Assembly (NCBI GenBank): GCA_965222765.1 | Contig: CBDCVG010000043.1 | Span: 124,001-188,000 of the forward strand | DNA length: 64,000 bases | Direction of reading: 5' to 3' | DNA from: Caldora sp965222765 | Lineage (GTDB): Bacteria; Cyanobacteriota; Cyanobacteriia; Cyanobacteriales; Coleofasciculaceae | In this document: positions 49,999 through 58,190 of the stretch, piece after piece | How positions within the stretch are numbered: the first letter of the stretch is position 1 | Layout of the letters: each line of letters begins with the position of its first letter | Made by a program: the position numbers and the translations under genes | Notes under the pieces: model-generated | The model's database searches: none | What the model saw: the letters and a program-made list of their open reading frames with translations, nothing else | What the model was told of the DNA's origin: nothing

Positions 49999-52128
49999 TT
50001 ACGAGATCAGAAACAGCACAATTAAGGAGATTGCGATCGCTAACATCAAAGTACCTAAAATGATATCTCCTAGGTGATACTCATGGGGAGTTGCTTTCGT
50101 AGATTGTACTTTATCTCCCTTATCCTCCCATCTCCCCATCTCCGTGTCAGGTGCGTCTCGCGTCTCCGCGTCTCCATTAATCTCCCTATCTACTACATTT
50201 ACTTGCAACTCTGTATGAGGGGTTTCAGAAGTTATATCCTGCATTGACTCTAGCCATTCTGCTACCCGTTGAGCTTCTGATAACTCCGGTTTCAGTTTAG
50301 TGAGGGCTTCTCGCCATAGAGCAACAGCTTTGTGTTTGTTGCCCTGTTGTACATAGAGAATACCCATATTGACTAGAGTTTGACCTTCTTTGTTAATATC
50401 TCCTAGTTTTGTGAAGCTGCCTAGGCTCTGTTCGTAACAATCCCTAGCTTTAAGCCAATCTCCTTGCTGGGAATAGATATTAGCTAGATTGCCCAAACTC
50501 ATCGCTTCTGCATGAGAGTCTTCCAACTCCCTGAAAATGCTTAGACTCTGCCCATAGCGCTCGATTGTTTTCCCCCAATCTCCTTGCCTAAAATAGACTT
50601 TACCCAGGTTAGTTAAGGTTTGAGCTTCTTCTTGGGTATTGCCTAGCTCGCGGGTTGCTTCCAAAGCCCACAATTGAGTCCGTTCCCAGTCAGCCAAGTA
50701 AGCACGGATATCAAAAAAGTTAACTAAGCTCTTGGCAAAGGGAACTACTATATCCCATGCTTGAGCTTGGTAAGCCCATTCTAAAGAAGCTAACAAGTTG
50801 CTGCGCTCAGTCTCAAACCAGTTTAAGGCTGCCGCCAGCAAGTGTGGCTCAATAGCTTCTATAGATTGGTGGTTCAAGACTTTCGTGAAATTCTCTGAAT
50901 TCTCAAGATACCAGCGTGCCACCCTCAAACGAGTTGCTTGCCGTTCCTCTACTAGCTCCTCTTGAGCCAATTGCCCTCGGGCAAAAGAGCGCACCAAATC
51001 GTGGAAACGGTAGCGCTCCCTTCCAACAGGCTCCAACAGTTGCCTCTCAACTAGATAATGTACAGATTCCTTGGCGACAGCTGGCTCAACATCTAACAAG
51101 GAAGCAGCTAAGGGGAGCGTAAAGTTAGGTCCGGTTAACAATCCCAGTAAGCGAAACAGGCGAGCAGCAGTTGTATCGAGCTCCTGATAGCTGAGAACAA
51201 GGCTAGCTCGTACATCCAAATCGCTCAGGTACAGTTGTGCTAGTCGTTGCTGCTCATCAGCAAGTTGATGTGTGTATTCTGCTAGTTCCCAGTTTGGTTG
51301 ATTTCGTAGAGTATTACCAGTGATGCGGATAGCTAGGGGTAGCCCATTGCAAAGATTGATCAAGTTTTTGCTTGCTTCCAGTTCAGCCTGAGAGCGTTCT
51401 ACTCCTACCAGATCCCGTAGCAGAGCCAAGGCATCTAGTTCCGTCATCACTTCTAAGTCAACGACAGTAGCTTCCCTTAGATTCTCAAACTGTTTGCGCG
51501 TTGTAACTAGGACTCCACAAGTGGGACTATTTGGTAGCAAAGGCCGTATCTGAACCTCATCCCGAGCATTATCCAGCAGTACCAAAGCTCGTTTATCTGA
51601 GAGCAAGGAACGGTAGAGTTCAGTTCTCTCTTTGAGAGTTTCAGGTATCAAATCGTCTTCGATACCCAAGACTCGCAAAAAACTAGCTAACACTGCCAAT
51701 GGCTCCTGGCTCTGGCTCTCACTTCCCCTGAGATTGATGTATAGTTGAGCATCTGGAAAATACGACTGTAGTTGATGGGCAATGTGGATAGCAAGAGTTG
51801 ATTTACCGACTCCTGCTATACCAGTCAATGTACAGAGCTTAACAAGGCTCTCGCCTTGTAAGGCAGAAGGAAAGAGTCCTTCATCCTTCTTCAAAGTGGG
51901 GTCTTTTTCTTTAAGCTTTGGTGTTGCCTGTTGCAAACAAGCTTTCACCTGCTCTAATTCTGCTTGGCGACCTATAAAGTTGGCAATATCAGAAGGGAGC
52001 TGATGTATGGATGTAGGCTGAACTAAGGTACTTTCAAACAGCTGCATGACTTTTTTATTGTCACCAGCTACCACGCCTTCTACTAAATCGTGAAAAATTA
52101 GTTTGTACTTTGGTCTATCTTCAGCCAT
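49999..52128 (-). CDS. STAND (NB-ARC) ATPase with TPRs and a C-terminal membrane anchor
   Basis: 709 residues. A short N-terminal helix region (1-35) leads to an NB-ARC ATPase with Walker A GIAGVGKST (103-111), Walker B ALVLLDN (181-187) and LCNGLPLAIRITG (GLPL). A winged-helix domain and about four TPRs follow (about 500-625; LGKVYFRQGDWGKTIERYGQ, LANIYSQQGDWLKARDCYEQ). A variable linker ends in one membrane helix (about 687-708, LGTLMLAIAISLIVLFLIS). It is the last gene of a same-strand series with two GTPases, two Roadblock proteins and a globin. Probably a membrane-tethered signalling switch. Confidence 0.85.
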   Translation of the reverse strand: MAEDRPKYKLIFHDLVEGVVAGDNKKVMQLFESTLVQPTSIHQLPSDIANFIGRQAELEQVKACLQQATPKLKEKDPTLKKDEGLFPSALQGESLVKLCTLTGIAGVGKSTLAIHIAHQLQSYFPDAQLYINLRGSESQSQEPLAVLASFLRVLGIEDDLIPETLKERTELYRSLLSDKRALVLLDNARDEVQIRPLLPNSPTCGVLVTTRKQFENLREATVVDLEVMTELDALALLRDLVGVERSQAELEASKNLINLCNGLPLAIRITGNTLRNQPNWELAEYTHQLADEQQRLAQLYLSDLDVRASLVLSYQELDTTAARLFRLLGLLTGPNFTLPLAASLLDVEPAVAKESVHYLVERQLLEPVGRERYRFHDLVRSFARGQLAQEELVEERQATRLRVARWYLENSENFTKVLNHQSIEAIEPHLLAAALNWFETERSNLLASLEWAYQAQAWDIVVPFAKSLVNFFDIRAYLADWERTQLWALEATRELGNTQEEAQTLTNLGKVYFRQGDWGKTIERYGQSLSIFRELEDSHAEAMSLGNLANIYSQQGDWLKARDCYEQSLGSFTKLGDINKEGQTLVNMGILYVQQGNKHKAVALWREALTKLKPELSEAQRVAEWLESMQDITSETPHTELQVNVVDREINGDAETRDAPDTEMGRWEDKGDKVQSTKATPHEYHLGDIILGTLMLAIAISLIVLFLIS

Positions 52129-52211
52129 AGATTGCTCCGTTAGCTTGTTGCTCCCACATAAAACTAATAGCTATGGAATTTCTCAATAAATTGCAAAAAT
52201 GCTATATCACT

Positions 52212-52748
52212 TCAGGCATTACCAGGAATCAAAAGCTCCATTGAAGTCATGAGAGTACTAAGTACAGAGGTTCTAAGATTAGGATTAACTATCACAATGG
52301 GAGGGCGATTACTCTCACTTACATAACCTAACTGGAGCGTAATTTCTTCTGAAGACAAGGCTCCTGAACAATCCATATGGGTTAAACCAATAATCATCGG
52401 TATTTCTACTCGCTGTTCCATAAACGAGAGAATTGAGCGAGCATAGGGGAAATCATCAGGTCGATGAGCTGCTACCAACAGGATATAAGTCTGAGCATCT
52501 TGAATCAAAATATCCCACATGAAATCAAAGCGGGATTGACCTGGAGTACCGTAGATATGTAAATCAATATCAGGACCAAATGTAACTTTACCAAAGTCGA
52601 AAGCAACTGTGGTCTCTTCCTTATCTATGGATATTTCATCAGTAACAGTTCGTTCTATTTGTACAACTTCAATTTCACTGGCAGTTCGCACAAAGGTAGA
52701 CTTTCCTGCTCCAACAGTCCCTGTTACTACTAAACGCATATTTTTCAT
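52212..52748 (-). CDS. Small Ras-like GTPase (conservon/MglA-like), copy 1
   Basis: 178 residues. P-loop GTVGAGKST (9-17), a G3-like YGTPGQSRF and a G4-like GLTHMD in place of NKxD, the pattern of bacterial GTPases that pair with Roadblock/LC7 proteins (CvnD and related). Catalytic Gln follows the glycine of switch II (PGQ). It is about 60% similar by eye to the GTPase at 53365-54000, and both have GGAGCANAAT-type leaders. A Roadblock gene lies 153 bp upstream. It should cycle between GTP and GDP forms under control of the Roadblock protein. Confidence 0.87.
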   Translation of the reverse strand: MKNMRLVVTGTVGAGKSTFVRTASEIEVVQIERTVTDEISIDKEETTVAFDFGKVTFGPDIDLHIYGTPGQSRFDFMWDILIQDAQTYILLVAAHRPDDFPYARSILSFMEQRVEIPMIIGLTHMDCSGALSSEEITLQLGYVSESNRPPIVIVNPNLRTSVLSTLMTSMELLIPGNA

Positions 52749-52901
52749 GACATTTTGCTCCGAAAAAATATTTGTTATTGGTTGTTTGTCTCAGCGTTAG
52801 TGTAGATATTTAAGGTAGATAGTGAAATAAACAAATAACCAACAACAAATCACAAATACTTACTGCTACTATGGTTTCGATAGACAAGTAGCAAGGCTTA
52901 A

Positions 52902-53273
52902 CTAAGCTAATGCCGGCTTAAGCTCGGTAACAGTGCGTTTAATTTCTAACATCAGCACTCCCTGCTTTGCTGCTTTACCAGCTAGTACGAGAAAGACTGC
53001 ATCTTCACCACAACTAGTCAAAATGCTAAAGCCTTCATTACCCTCAACATAGATGCGATCAATTGCACCCCGGACAAGTTCCTTTCCAATACGTTCCCCT
53101 AAAGAAAGCATAGCAGCCGACATAGCTGATACCCGTTCGTCATCCATACCACCAGGTAAACTGGAGGCTAAGGGCAAACCATCAGGAGTAACCATTGCTG
53201 CTCCCTGAACATCACTAGTGCCAGTGACAAAGCTTTGTAATATCTGTCCAAGTTTTTCAGAATTGATTGCCAT
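52902..53273 (-). CDS. Roadblock/LC7 domain protein, copy 1
   Basis: A 123-residue single Roadblock/LC7 domain (MglB-like) that would act as partner or GTPase-activating factor of the neighbouring small GTPase. Typical features: GAAMVTPDGLPLASSLPGGM, MSAAMLSLGERIGKELVRG and VFLVLAGKAAKQGVLMLEI. It differs from the copy at 54396-54767 at only two residues (Ser/Asn15 and Val/Leu115). AGGA lies 7 bp before the ATG. Confidence 0.92.
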   Translation of the reverse strand: MAINSEKLGQILQSFVTGTSDVQGAAMVTPDGLPLASSLPGGMDDERVSAMSAAMLSLGERIGKELVRGAIDRIYVEGNEGFSILTSCGEDAVFLVLAGKAAKQGVLMLEIKRTVTELKPALA

Positions 53274-53364
53274 AATTGTGTTCCTACTTTAATTAAATTG
53301 AATATTTATTTTTATCAAAAATTAGATGATTTTTTGACAAAAATCAATTAGAGATTTAGCTATT

Positions 53365-54000
53365 TTAAAAATCTCGTGACAAAGATCTTGTGGATAATTG
53401 ATAGGAATGTTTTGTCTGAGACTGAGCTGCTTGACTAACTGCTCGCCTCGTTATCAATTGCTCAAAATTACATTGAGAAAGCATCAGAGCCATCGAAGCC
53501 ATAACAGCTTCAATTACTGAATGTTTATCCCTAGGATTTACTCGCACAAACAGGGGTTGTTGTAACCTATTGATATAGCCCAGATTTAACATTATTTCTT
53601 CTGGAGCCTTTGCTTCTGGATAATCCATATGGGTTATACCAATAACCATTGGGATTTTGACTCGCTGATTCATAAACGTAATAATCTGACGAGCTTGGCG
53701 GAAATCATTGGGGCGGTGGGCTGCTACTAGCACAATATAAGTGTGAGCTTTTTGGATCAAAAAATCCCACATAAAGCTAAAGCGAGATTGACCGGGAGTG
53801 CCATAAATTTGTATATCCATGGCAGAACCAAATGAAATGCGACCATAGTCGAAGGCAACAGTAGTTTTTCTCTTAAGCTGGGCTGTTTCATCGGTAGCAG
53901 TGCGTTCTGTACTGATAGCTTCAATTTGACTAATTGTCTGCACAAAGGTAGACTTTCCAGCTCCTGGAGTGCCAGCTACAACTAAACGCATAGTTTTCAT
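53365..54000 (-). CDS. Small Ras-like GTPase (conservon/MglA-like), copy 2
   Basis: 211 residues, same architecture as copy 1: P-loop GTPGAGKST, YGTPGQSRF and GITHMDY. It has a C-terminal extension of about 33 residues (from about 178: FEQLITRRAVSQAAQSQTKH...) that is Ser/Gln-rich and positively charged. The extension is the main difference and could decide a different partner. It lies between the two Roadblock genes. Switch regions look intact. Confidence 0.87.
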   Translation of the reverse strand: MKTMRLVVAGTPGAGKSTFVQTISQIEAISTERTATDETAQLKRKTTVAFDYGRISFGSAMDIQIYGTPGQSRFSFMWDFLIQKAHTYIVLVAAHRPNDFRQARQIITFMNQRVKIPMVIGITHMDYPEAKAPEEIMLNLGYINRLQQPLFVRVNPRDKHSVIEAVMASMALMLSQCNFEQLITRRAVSQAAQSQTKHSYQLSTRSLSRDF

Positions 54001-54395
54001 TTGATTCTGCTCCGAAAGATTATCTAAAATTCATCCAACCAAATTAACTCGGTAACTAGGGAATTTTACATGGGGGTTTTAAACCTCCATGTAAAACCTA
54101 GTATCTATAGAAATGGAGAGCTCTTACTCCTAATGCTAATAACTAAAAAAATGTTAACTATCAACCGTTAACTATTCACTGTTGAGACCATGCACCAATA
54201 CTGAAATCTGGCAGAATCTTTGCCTATACCTAACCTAATTGAACTGATGGTAGTTACTGCATCAAACTTGAGCAATCAAACCTGTTAAGATGCATGGTAG
54301 TTCTACGTCAAGTCCACCTTAAATTCACTCTGATGACCAGATAATTGCTAATTAATCGTTCCTCGATTAACCTACAAACAATTGGCTAGATTTAA
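54001..54395. other. Intergenic region between Roadblock copy 2 and GTPase copy 2
   Basis: 395 bp, the longest gap in the gene series. It contains the near-perfect hairpin at 54064-54096 and could hold an internal promoter. Two copies of GCATGGTAGTT / GATGGTAGTTACTGCAT type sequence (54247 and 54292) may be a weak repeat. No ORF. Confidence 0.45.
54064..54096. promoter_or_regulatory. Hairpin between Roadblock copy 2 and GTPase copy 2
   Basis: TTTTACATGGGGGTTT and AAACCTCCATGTAAAA form 16 bp arms with one G-T mismatch and a single-base loop. Read on the minus strand it precedes GTPase copy 2 by about 65 bp. There is no T tract, so RNA processing, attenuation or a protein site are all possible. 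Confidence 0.5.
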
Positions 54396-54767
54396 CTAAG
54401 CTAAAGCAGGCTTAAGCTCGGTAAGAGTTCGCTTAATTTCTAACATTAGCACTCCCTGCTTTGCTGCTTTACCAGCTAGTACTAGAAAAACTGCATCCTC
54501 ACCACAACTAGTCAAAATGCTAAAGCCTTCATTACCCTCAACATAGATGCGATCAATTGCACCCCGAACCAGTTCCTTTCCAATACGCTCTCCTAAAGAA
54601 AGCATAGCAGCTGACATAGCTGATACCCGTTCGTCATCCATACCACCAGGCAAGCTAGAGGCTAGAGGTAAACCATCAGGAGTAACCATTGCTGCTCCCT
54701 GAACATCACTAGTGCCAGTGACGAAGTTTTGTAGTATCTGTCCAAGTTTTTCAGAATTAATTGCCAT
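54396..54767 (-). CDS. Roadblock/LC7 domain protein, copy 2
   Basis: 123 residues, 121 identical to the copy at 52902-53273. Silent differences are few as well, so the copies are either a recent duplication or kept alike by gene conversion, while the two adjacent GTPases have diverged much further. It is 84 bp downstream of the globin gene on the same strand. Expected to dimerise and to act on one or both GTPases. Confidence 0.92.
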   Translation of the reverse strand: MAINSEKLGQILQNFVTGTSDVQGAAMVTPDGLPLASSLPGGMDDERVSAMSAAMLSLGERIGKELVRGAIDRIYVEGNEGFSILTSCGEDAVFLVLAGKAAKQGVLMLEIKRTLTELKPALA

Positions 54768-54851
54768 TGTTGTATTCCTGCTTATTCCTACTTGAATTTC
54801 AGTTAGTGGGATCTGGTTGAGTTGTATACCTTGAAGCTAGCAAACTGAGAT

Positions 54852-55406
54852 TTACATAGTATTTGCACCAGTTTTGATCAAACGCCTGAAAAGACCTTCA
54901 GTCCAACCAGTTTCTCGGAGAACAGCAGCTGAACTAACTTCTACGTAAGCTTGCTCAATGAAAGCTAAATCAATCATGCAAATTCTGCTTAAAGCATCAA
55001 GCAATTCTATAGGTTTGCCATCTACTTTTAGTTGTTTGCGAGCTTCATTAATTACGGTTGCCATTGCTGGCACAACGTGTTGAGGTCCAATGCCAATTTG
55101 TACATGTACTAAACCAATGCGCCAACGACGATCAGCATAAGAATCACCCCATTCATCCATCCCATTGAACATTTCGGCAAACCATTGAACAAAGGTTTCC
55201 CGTAGGCGATGCATACGTCCTTCTTTTTCATTCAAAATAGCGCTCATTTCTGGATCGCGACCCAAGTAAGCATAAAAATGATCTGCCATTTCTGGAGCAA
55301 TTTCTTTACCCCAATCGAGATTAGATTTTAGGATTTCTTTGTCTTCTGCGGTAAAAGCAACACGCTTTTCCATTGTAGTCATAAAATCATGAGGATTTAA
55401 GGACAT
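54852..55406 (-). CDS. Single-domain protoglobin (globin-coupled-sensor type)
   Basis: 184 residues from the ATG at 55404-55406 (MSLNPHDFMTTMEKRVAFTA); an upstream in-frame start would add nine residues. The globin fold of the protoglobin/globin-coupled-sensor kind has the proximal-helix segment RIGLVHVQIGIGPQHVVPAM with the likely heme-ligand His. No effector domain follows. It probably binds heme and senses oxygen, NO or CO, or redox state. It is the first gene of the Roadblock-GTPase-STAND series, so it is likely the sensor that feeds the GTPases; that is inference from order only. Confidence 0.85.
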   Translation of the reverse strand: MSLNPHDFMTTMEKRVAFTAEDKEILKSNLDWGKEIAPEMADHFYAYLGRDPEMSAILNEKEGRMHRLRETFVQWFAEMFNGMDEWGDSYADRRWRIGLVHVQIGIGPQHVVPAMATVINEARKQLKVDGKPIELLDALSRICMIDLAFIEQAYVEVSSAAVLRETGWTEGLFRRLIKTGANTM

Positions 55407-55710
55407 ACATCTCCTTCTTGTATCAAAAAGCAATCAAGTTCATTTCATTTCTAACAATTTAATATGCTACTGTCTAGTTTTATTTTGACATTTTGTTTAA
55501 ATTTAAGAAAAATATTTTTTTTGTTTTTAGAGTAATTTAGTTTTTTTTTTAAAGAGAAATTAAGATTGTCGAATTAATTAAAAATGTATTAATTGTAACA
55601 ATTTAAATTAATGATTTTTACCCTAAAATCTTTTTCTATCCAAATAAGTGCAAGGAAAAAGCGTCATGAGACTCAAAAGATGAGCACAAATGATGAAAAT
55701 CTACCTTGTG

Positions 55711-55790
55711 AATCATGGATAATCACTCCGGAACTGTTGCCTGTTGCCTGTTGCCTCTCGTCACAACCCGACTTATTCAGCAAGCCCTAC
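55711..55790. repeat. Dispersed ~80 bp repeat (copy 2) with AGGGCTTGCTG end
   Basis: Reverse-complement relative of 2624-2695: GGATAATCACTCCGGAACTG, TGTTGCC units, CTCTCGTCACAACCCGACTT then ATTCAGCAAGCCCT. The terminal part equals the left end at 2408-2426 inverted. Confidence 0.6.
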
Positions 55791-55944
55791 TTAAATTATC
55801 GCCAAAATGCTTGACCCCTACTGTCCCCTAAAACTGTTTTATCTTTTCAAGAATTATTCAGTTCTATCCGGATGGTTTGTCAATGTATTGTTTTTGTATT
55901 TCGAGTGGGAGCAAACCTATATTGAATAAGAGTTTTCACGATTA

Positions 55945-55987
55945 TGACTGCCCAATCCCTCAAGGAATGGGCTTCCCGCCGCTTTTG
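55945..55987 (-). mobile_element. Solo left end of the IS200/IS605-like element (copy 4)
   Basis: On the minus strand, TCAC (55991-55988) is followed by CAAAAGCGGCGGGAAGCCCA then TTCCTTGAGGGATTGGG, matching the left end of copies 1 and 2. The rest of the element is missing. Confidence 0.65.
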
Positions 55988-56011
55988 GTGAGAATTGGCA
56001 CAGTAATAGAT

Positions 56012-56257
56012 TTATTTTTTATGCTTTTGTGACTGATGCTCCTCAAACAGAGGCTTAACTTCCCCAGCAACCTCTTCTAACGCGGAGAGTCGCTGCTCAA
56101 TTTCTTCCAACCTCTGTTGAGAAGATGACATTCCTAGGTAGCTTCTTAGAGCCGCAATCACTATATCTGACTTAGACTGCCCGGTTTGTTTCATCCGAGC
56201 TGCGATCGCTTCATTCAGCTCAGGAGATATTCTGACACCAAGGAATGGGTTAGCCAT
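56012..56257 (-). CDS. Ribbon-helix-helix (CopG-like) DNA-binding protein
   Basis: 81 residues. The N-terminal RHH fold (FLGVRISPELNEAIAARMKQ then TGQSKSDIVIAALRSYL, residues 5-42) is followed by a short coiled coil (QRLEEIEQRLSALEEV) and a charged tail. RHH proteins of this size are antitoxins or small repressors; no toxin follows. Three GATAACA direct repeats lie 30-65 bp upstream and could be its operator. Confidence 0.8.
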   Translation of the reverse strand: MANPFLGVRISPELNEAIAARMKQTGQSKSDIVIAALRSYLGMSSSQQRLEEIEQRLSALEEVAGEVKPLFEEHQSQKHKK

Positions 56258-56283
56258 AGTATCAGTTCCATAATTGTTCTAGA

Positions 56284-56324
56284 GATGATAACAGTAGAAG
56301 ATAACAACTAGATGATAACAGTAG
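56284..56324. promoter_or_regulatory. GATAACA iterons upstream of the RHH gene
   Basis: GATAACA occurs at 56287-56293, 56300-56306 and 56314-56320, spaced 13 and 14 bp. The outer two are part of identical 14-mers GATGATAACAGTAG. RHH repressors commonly bind such direct repeats cooperatively, so this is a likely autoregulatory operator. Confidence 0.5.
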
Positions 56325-56863
56325 GTAGTCAGGACAAAATCAACTGTGACAATTAATTAATTAATGCTAAAGTCACAACTCACTATGTTGTCACAAATGG
56401 TTGCTCAATCCTACACATACCAAGTTGTTCGGTATTTAGACGGGATACTTCAATTCTCTCAAAGGGAACAGGGGACAAGGAAAAAAATAGGGAATATCCA
56501 ATTTAAATGCAGATTATTTTACCCCTAACTTGAGGTGGAAACGTCTTAAACTATGGTTGTCAGTTCGAGCTAGAGCCTTAAAAAAAGGAAAATAAACGTT
56601 ATCATAATGATAACAAAGATCAATTAAAAGCAAATATATGGTGTGGCTGTAATCAATGAATGACAATGGTTTCCGCTTCTTTACCCTAAAAAATAGTTGC
56701 TCACTTACTCTAGTATTCTTCCGCACAAATCAAAATGGGTTTTCTGGGAGCAAGATGTTATATCTGTATATCTGAATCTGCTGCGATCGTCCACCAGCTC
56801 AAGTCAACAAATGCTGATTGACCATTTTATTTACATAAATTCACTAAGGAGTATTGATTAAAC
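56325..56863. other. Intergenic region upstream of the RpaB-like regulator
   Basis: It holds a short open frame at 56385-56528 (47 residues; YTYQVVRYLDGILQF) that vaguely resembles the C-terminus of some transposases but is too short to call, a GTTATCATAATGATAAC palindrome near 56599, and the promoter of the 56864 gene, with a TTTACATAAATTCACT stretch reminiscent of a degenerate HLR1 (RpaB) site close to the start. Confidence 0.4.
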
Positions 56864-57601
56864 GTGGAAAACCACACAGAAAAAATCCTGGTGGTAGACG
56901 ACGAAGCCGCCCTCCGGCGTATTCTGGAAACTCGCCTTTCGATGATTGGTTACAATGTAGTCACTGCTGCGGATGGTGAAGAGGCACTTCTACTTTTCTC
57001 TGAGGAAGCACCTGATTTGATAGTCTTAGACATAATGATGCCCAAGTATGATGGCTATTATGTGTGTAAAGAAATAAGAAAAAAATCTGATGTGCCCATC
57101 ATTATGCTAACTGCCTTGGGAGATGTCGCTGATCGAATCGCTGGTTTGGAACTCGGAGCAGATGATTATCTCGTAAAACCATTTTCACCCAAAGAGTTAG
57201 AAGCTAGGATTGCTTCTATTTTGCGTCGGTTTAAATCTACCATCACTTCAGATTTCATCAGTTCTGGAGAGATTCAAGTTGGTGCATTGCATATCAATAC
57301 TAACAAACGACGAGTTGCTCGAGGCAATGAGCAAATTCGGTTAACGGGCATAGAATTTGATTTGCTGCAACTGTTAGTTAATCACTCAGGTAAACCGGTT
57401 TCCCGTGCCGATATTTTGAAAGCAGTTTGGGGGATAACTCCCATCTGTCATAGTGATTTGCGGATTGTTGACGTTCACATCTCTCGCCTGCGAGCCAAAA
57501 TTGAACAGAACCCCAAGCAACCAGAATTTATTATTACCGCTCGTGGAACAGGCTACTTATTTCAGCGCATGGCTGAACTCGTAGAACCAGCAAGAGCTTG
57601 A
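56864..57601 (+). CDS. OmpR/PhoB-type response regulator, RpaB-like paralogue
   Basis: 245 residues with a GTG start and AAGGAG upstream. The receiver (1-120; phosphoacceptor Asp in LIVLDIMMPKYDGY, MLTALGDVADRIAGLELGAD, LVKPFSPKELEARI) is joined to a winged-helix DNA-binding domain (about 135-240; ADILKAVWGITP, RIVDVHISRLRAKIEQNP, ARGTGYLFQRM). The sequence is close to RpaB, which controls high-light genes in cyanobacteria. Divergence in several places RpaB normally conserves (e.g. YYVCKEIRKK, ITPICHSD) suggests a paralogue rather than RpaB itself. No kinase is adjacent on this transcript. Confidence 0.82.
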   Translation: MENHTEKILVVDDEAALRRILETRLSMIGYNVVTAADGEEALLLFSEEAPDLIVLDIMMPKYDGYYVCKEIRKKSDVPIIMLTALGDVADRIAGLELGADDYLVKPFSPKELEARIASILRRFKSTITSDFISSGEIQVGALHINTNKRRVARGNEQIRLTGIEFDLLQLLVNHSGKPVSRADILKAVWGITPICHSDLRIVDVHISRLRAKIEQNPKQPEFIITARGTGYLFQRMAELVEPARA

Positions 57602-57622
57602 AATTTATTTTTGTTTATGGTA

Positions 57623-57673
57623 GAGCCGCTTTTTGCTAATGGCTAGTAGCTAGTTATTAGCAGAAAGCGGCTC
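57623..57673 (+). terminator. Terminator hairpin of the RpaB-like gene
   Basis: GAGCCGCTTTTTGCTAAT and ATTAGCAGAAAGCGGCTC form 18 bp arms with one mismatch, 21 bp after the stop codon. The loop contains a small CTAGTAGCTAG palindrome. No long T tract, so termination is probable but not certain. Confidence 0.6.
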
Positions 57674-57794
57674 CTAGTGTAAGAAGGCAGGAGGCAGAAG
57701 GCAGAAGACAGAAGGAAAAAAAGAGAGGTATTAAGCTGTTACGCATTTAAATGATGAATTAGTACTGACGCCGGAACGCATAAATTAGGACTAA

Positions 57795-57905
57795 CTAGTA
57801 CCGCTGCGCGGAATTAAGAATTAAGAATTAAGAATTAAGAATGCTTATATAGTAAGGATTCTATCTATCTAAAGCTGGTTGGTTATTTACGCCGCGCTGC
57901 ACTAG
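57795..57905 (+). repeat. CTAG MITE copy E (full, reference copy)
   Basis: 111 bp: CTAGTACCGCTGCGCGG, four AATTAAG heptamers, GCTTATATAGTAAGGATTCT, a GGTTGGTTATTTACGCCGCG segment and GCACTAG. Left and right ends are imperfect inverted repeats. No ORF. Confidence 0.8.
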
Positions 57906-58190
57906 TTTAAATGTGTCTTAGTTTACCAATTTCCAATTCGCAATTCCCAATTCGCAATTTAATAATTCCCAATTTAATAATTCTCAAGTTAGGATATGAG
58001 GAGTAGCTAGCAGTAGTGAACATTACTCAGGCCAGACCTGTGTTCTTTAGGAACACAGATATTTTTGGTCGCATGCTTACCTTTTGATTACCCCACCAAC
58101 AATATTCTCAACATTGGCAGGGTAATACTCTTCATATCACTGGGACATCTTCTCTTTGGAAGCAACTAACCTCAATTGGAGAGATTATTT
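57906..58190. other. Intergenic region upstream of the CBS-PAS kinase
   Basis: It begins with CAATTCCCAATTCGCAATT heptamers (57921-57990, the tract type also found inside hyuB), followed by a CTGTGTTCTTTAGGAACACA inverted repeat (about 58039-58058) that could be an operator or hairpin in the leader of the kinase gene. Nothing else. Confidence 0.5.

Larger units (their letters stand above)
55434..56011. other. AT-rich promoter region and repeat remnants
   Basis: 55440-55615 is extremely AT-rich with long T and A runs and probably contains the promoter and a long leader of the globin operon. 55711-55790 is a dispersed repeat and an AGGGCTTGCTG end. 55945-55987 is a solo left end of the IS200/IS605-like element. 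No gene. Confidence 0.55.

Noticed and set aside
56514..56726. 70-codon minus-strand open frame upstream of the RpaB-like gene
   Set aside because: No ribosome-binding site, no family resemblance, and AT-rich promoter-type DNA.
56864..57601. Calling the regulator RpaB itself
   Set aside because: It lacks several residues that RpaB conserves almost without exception, so RpaB-like paralogue is safer.
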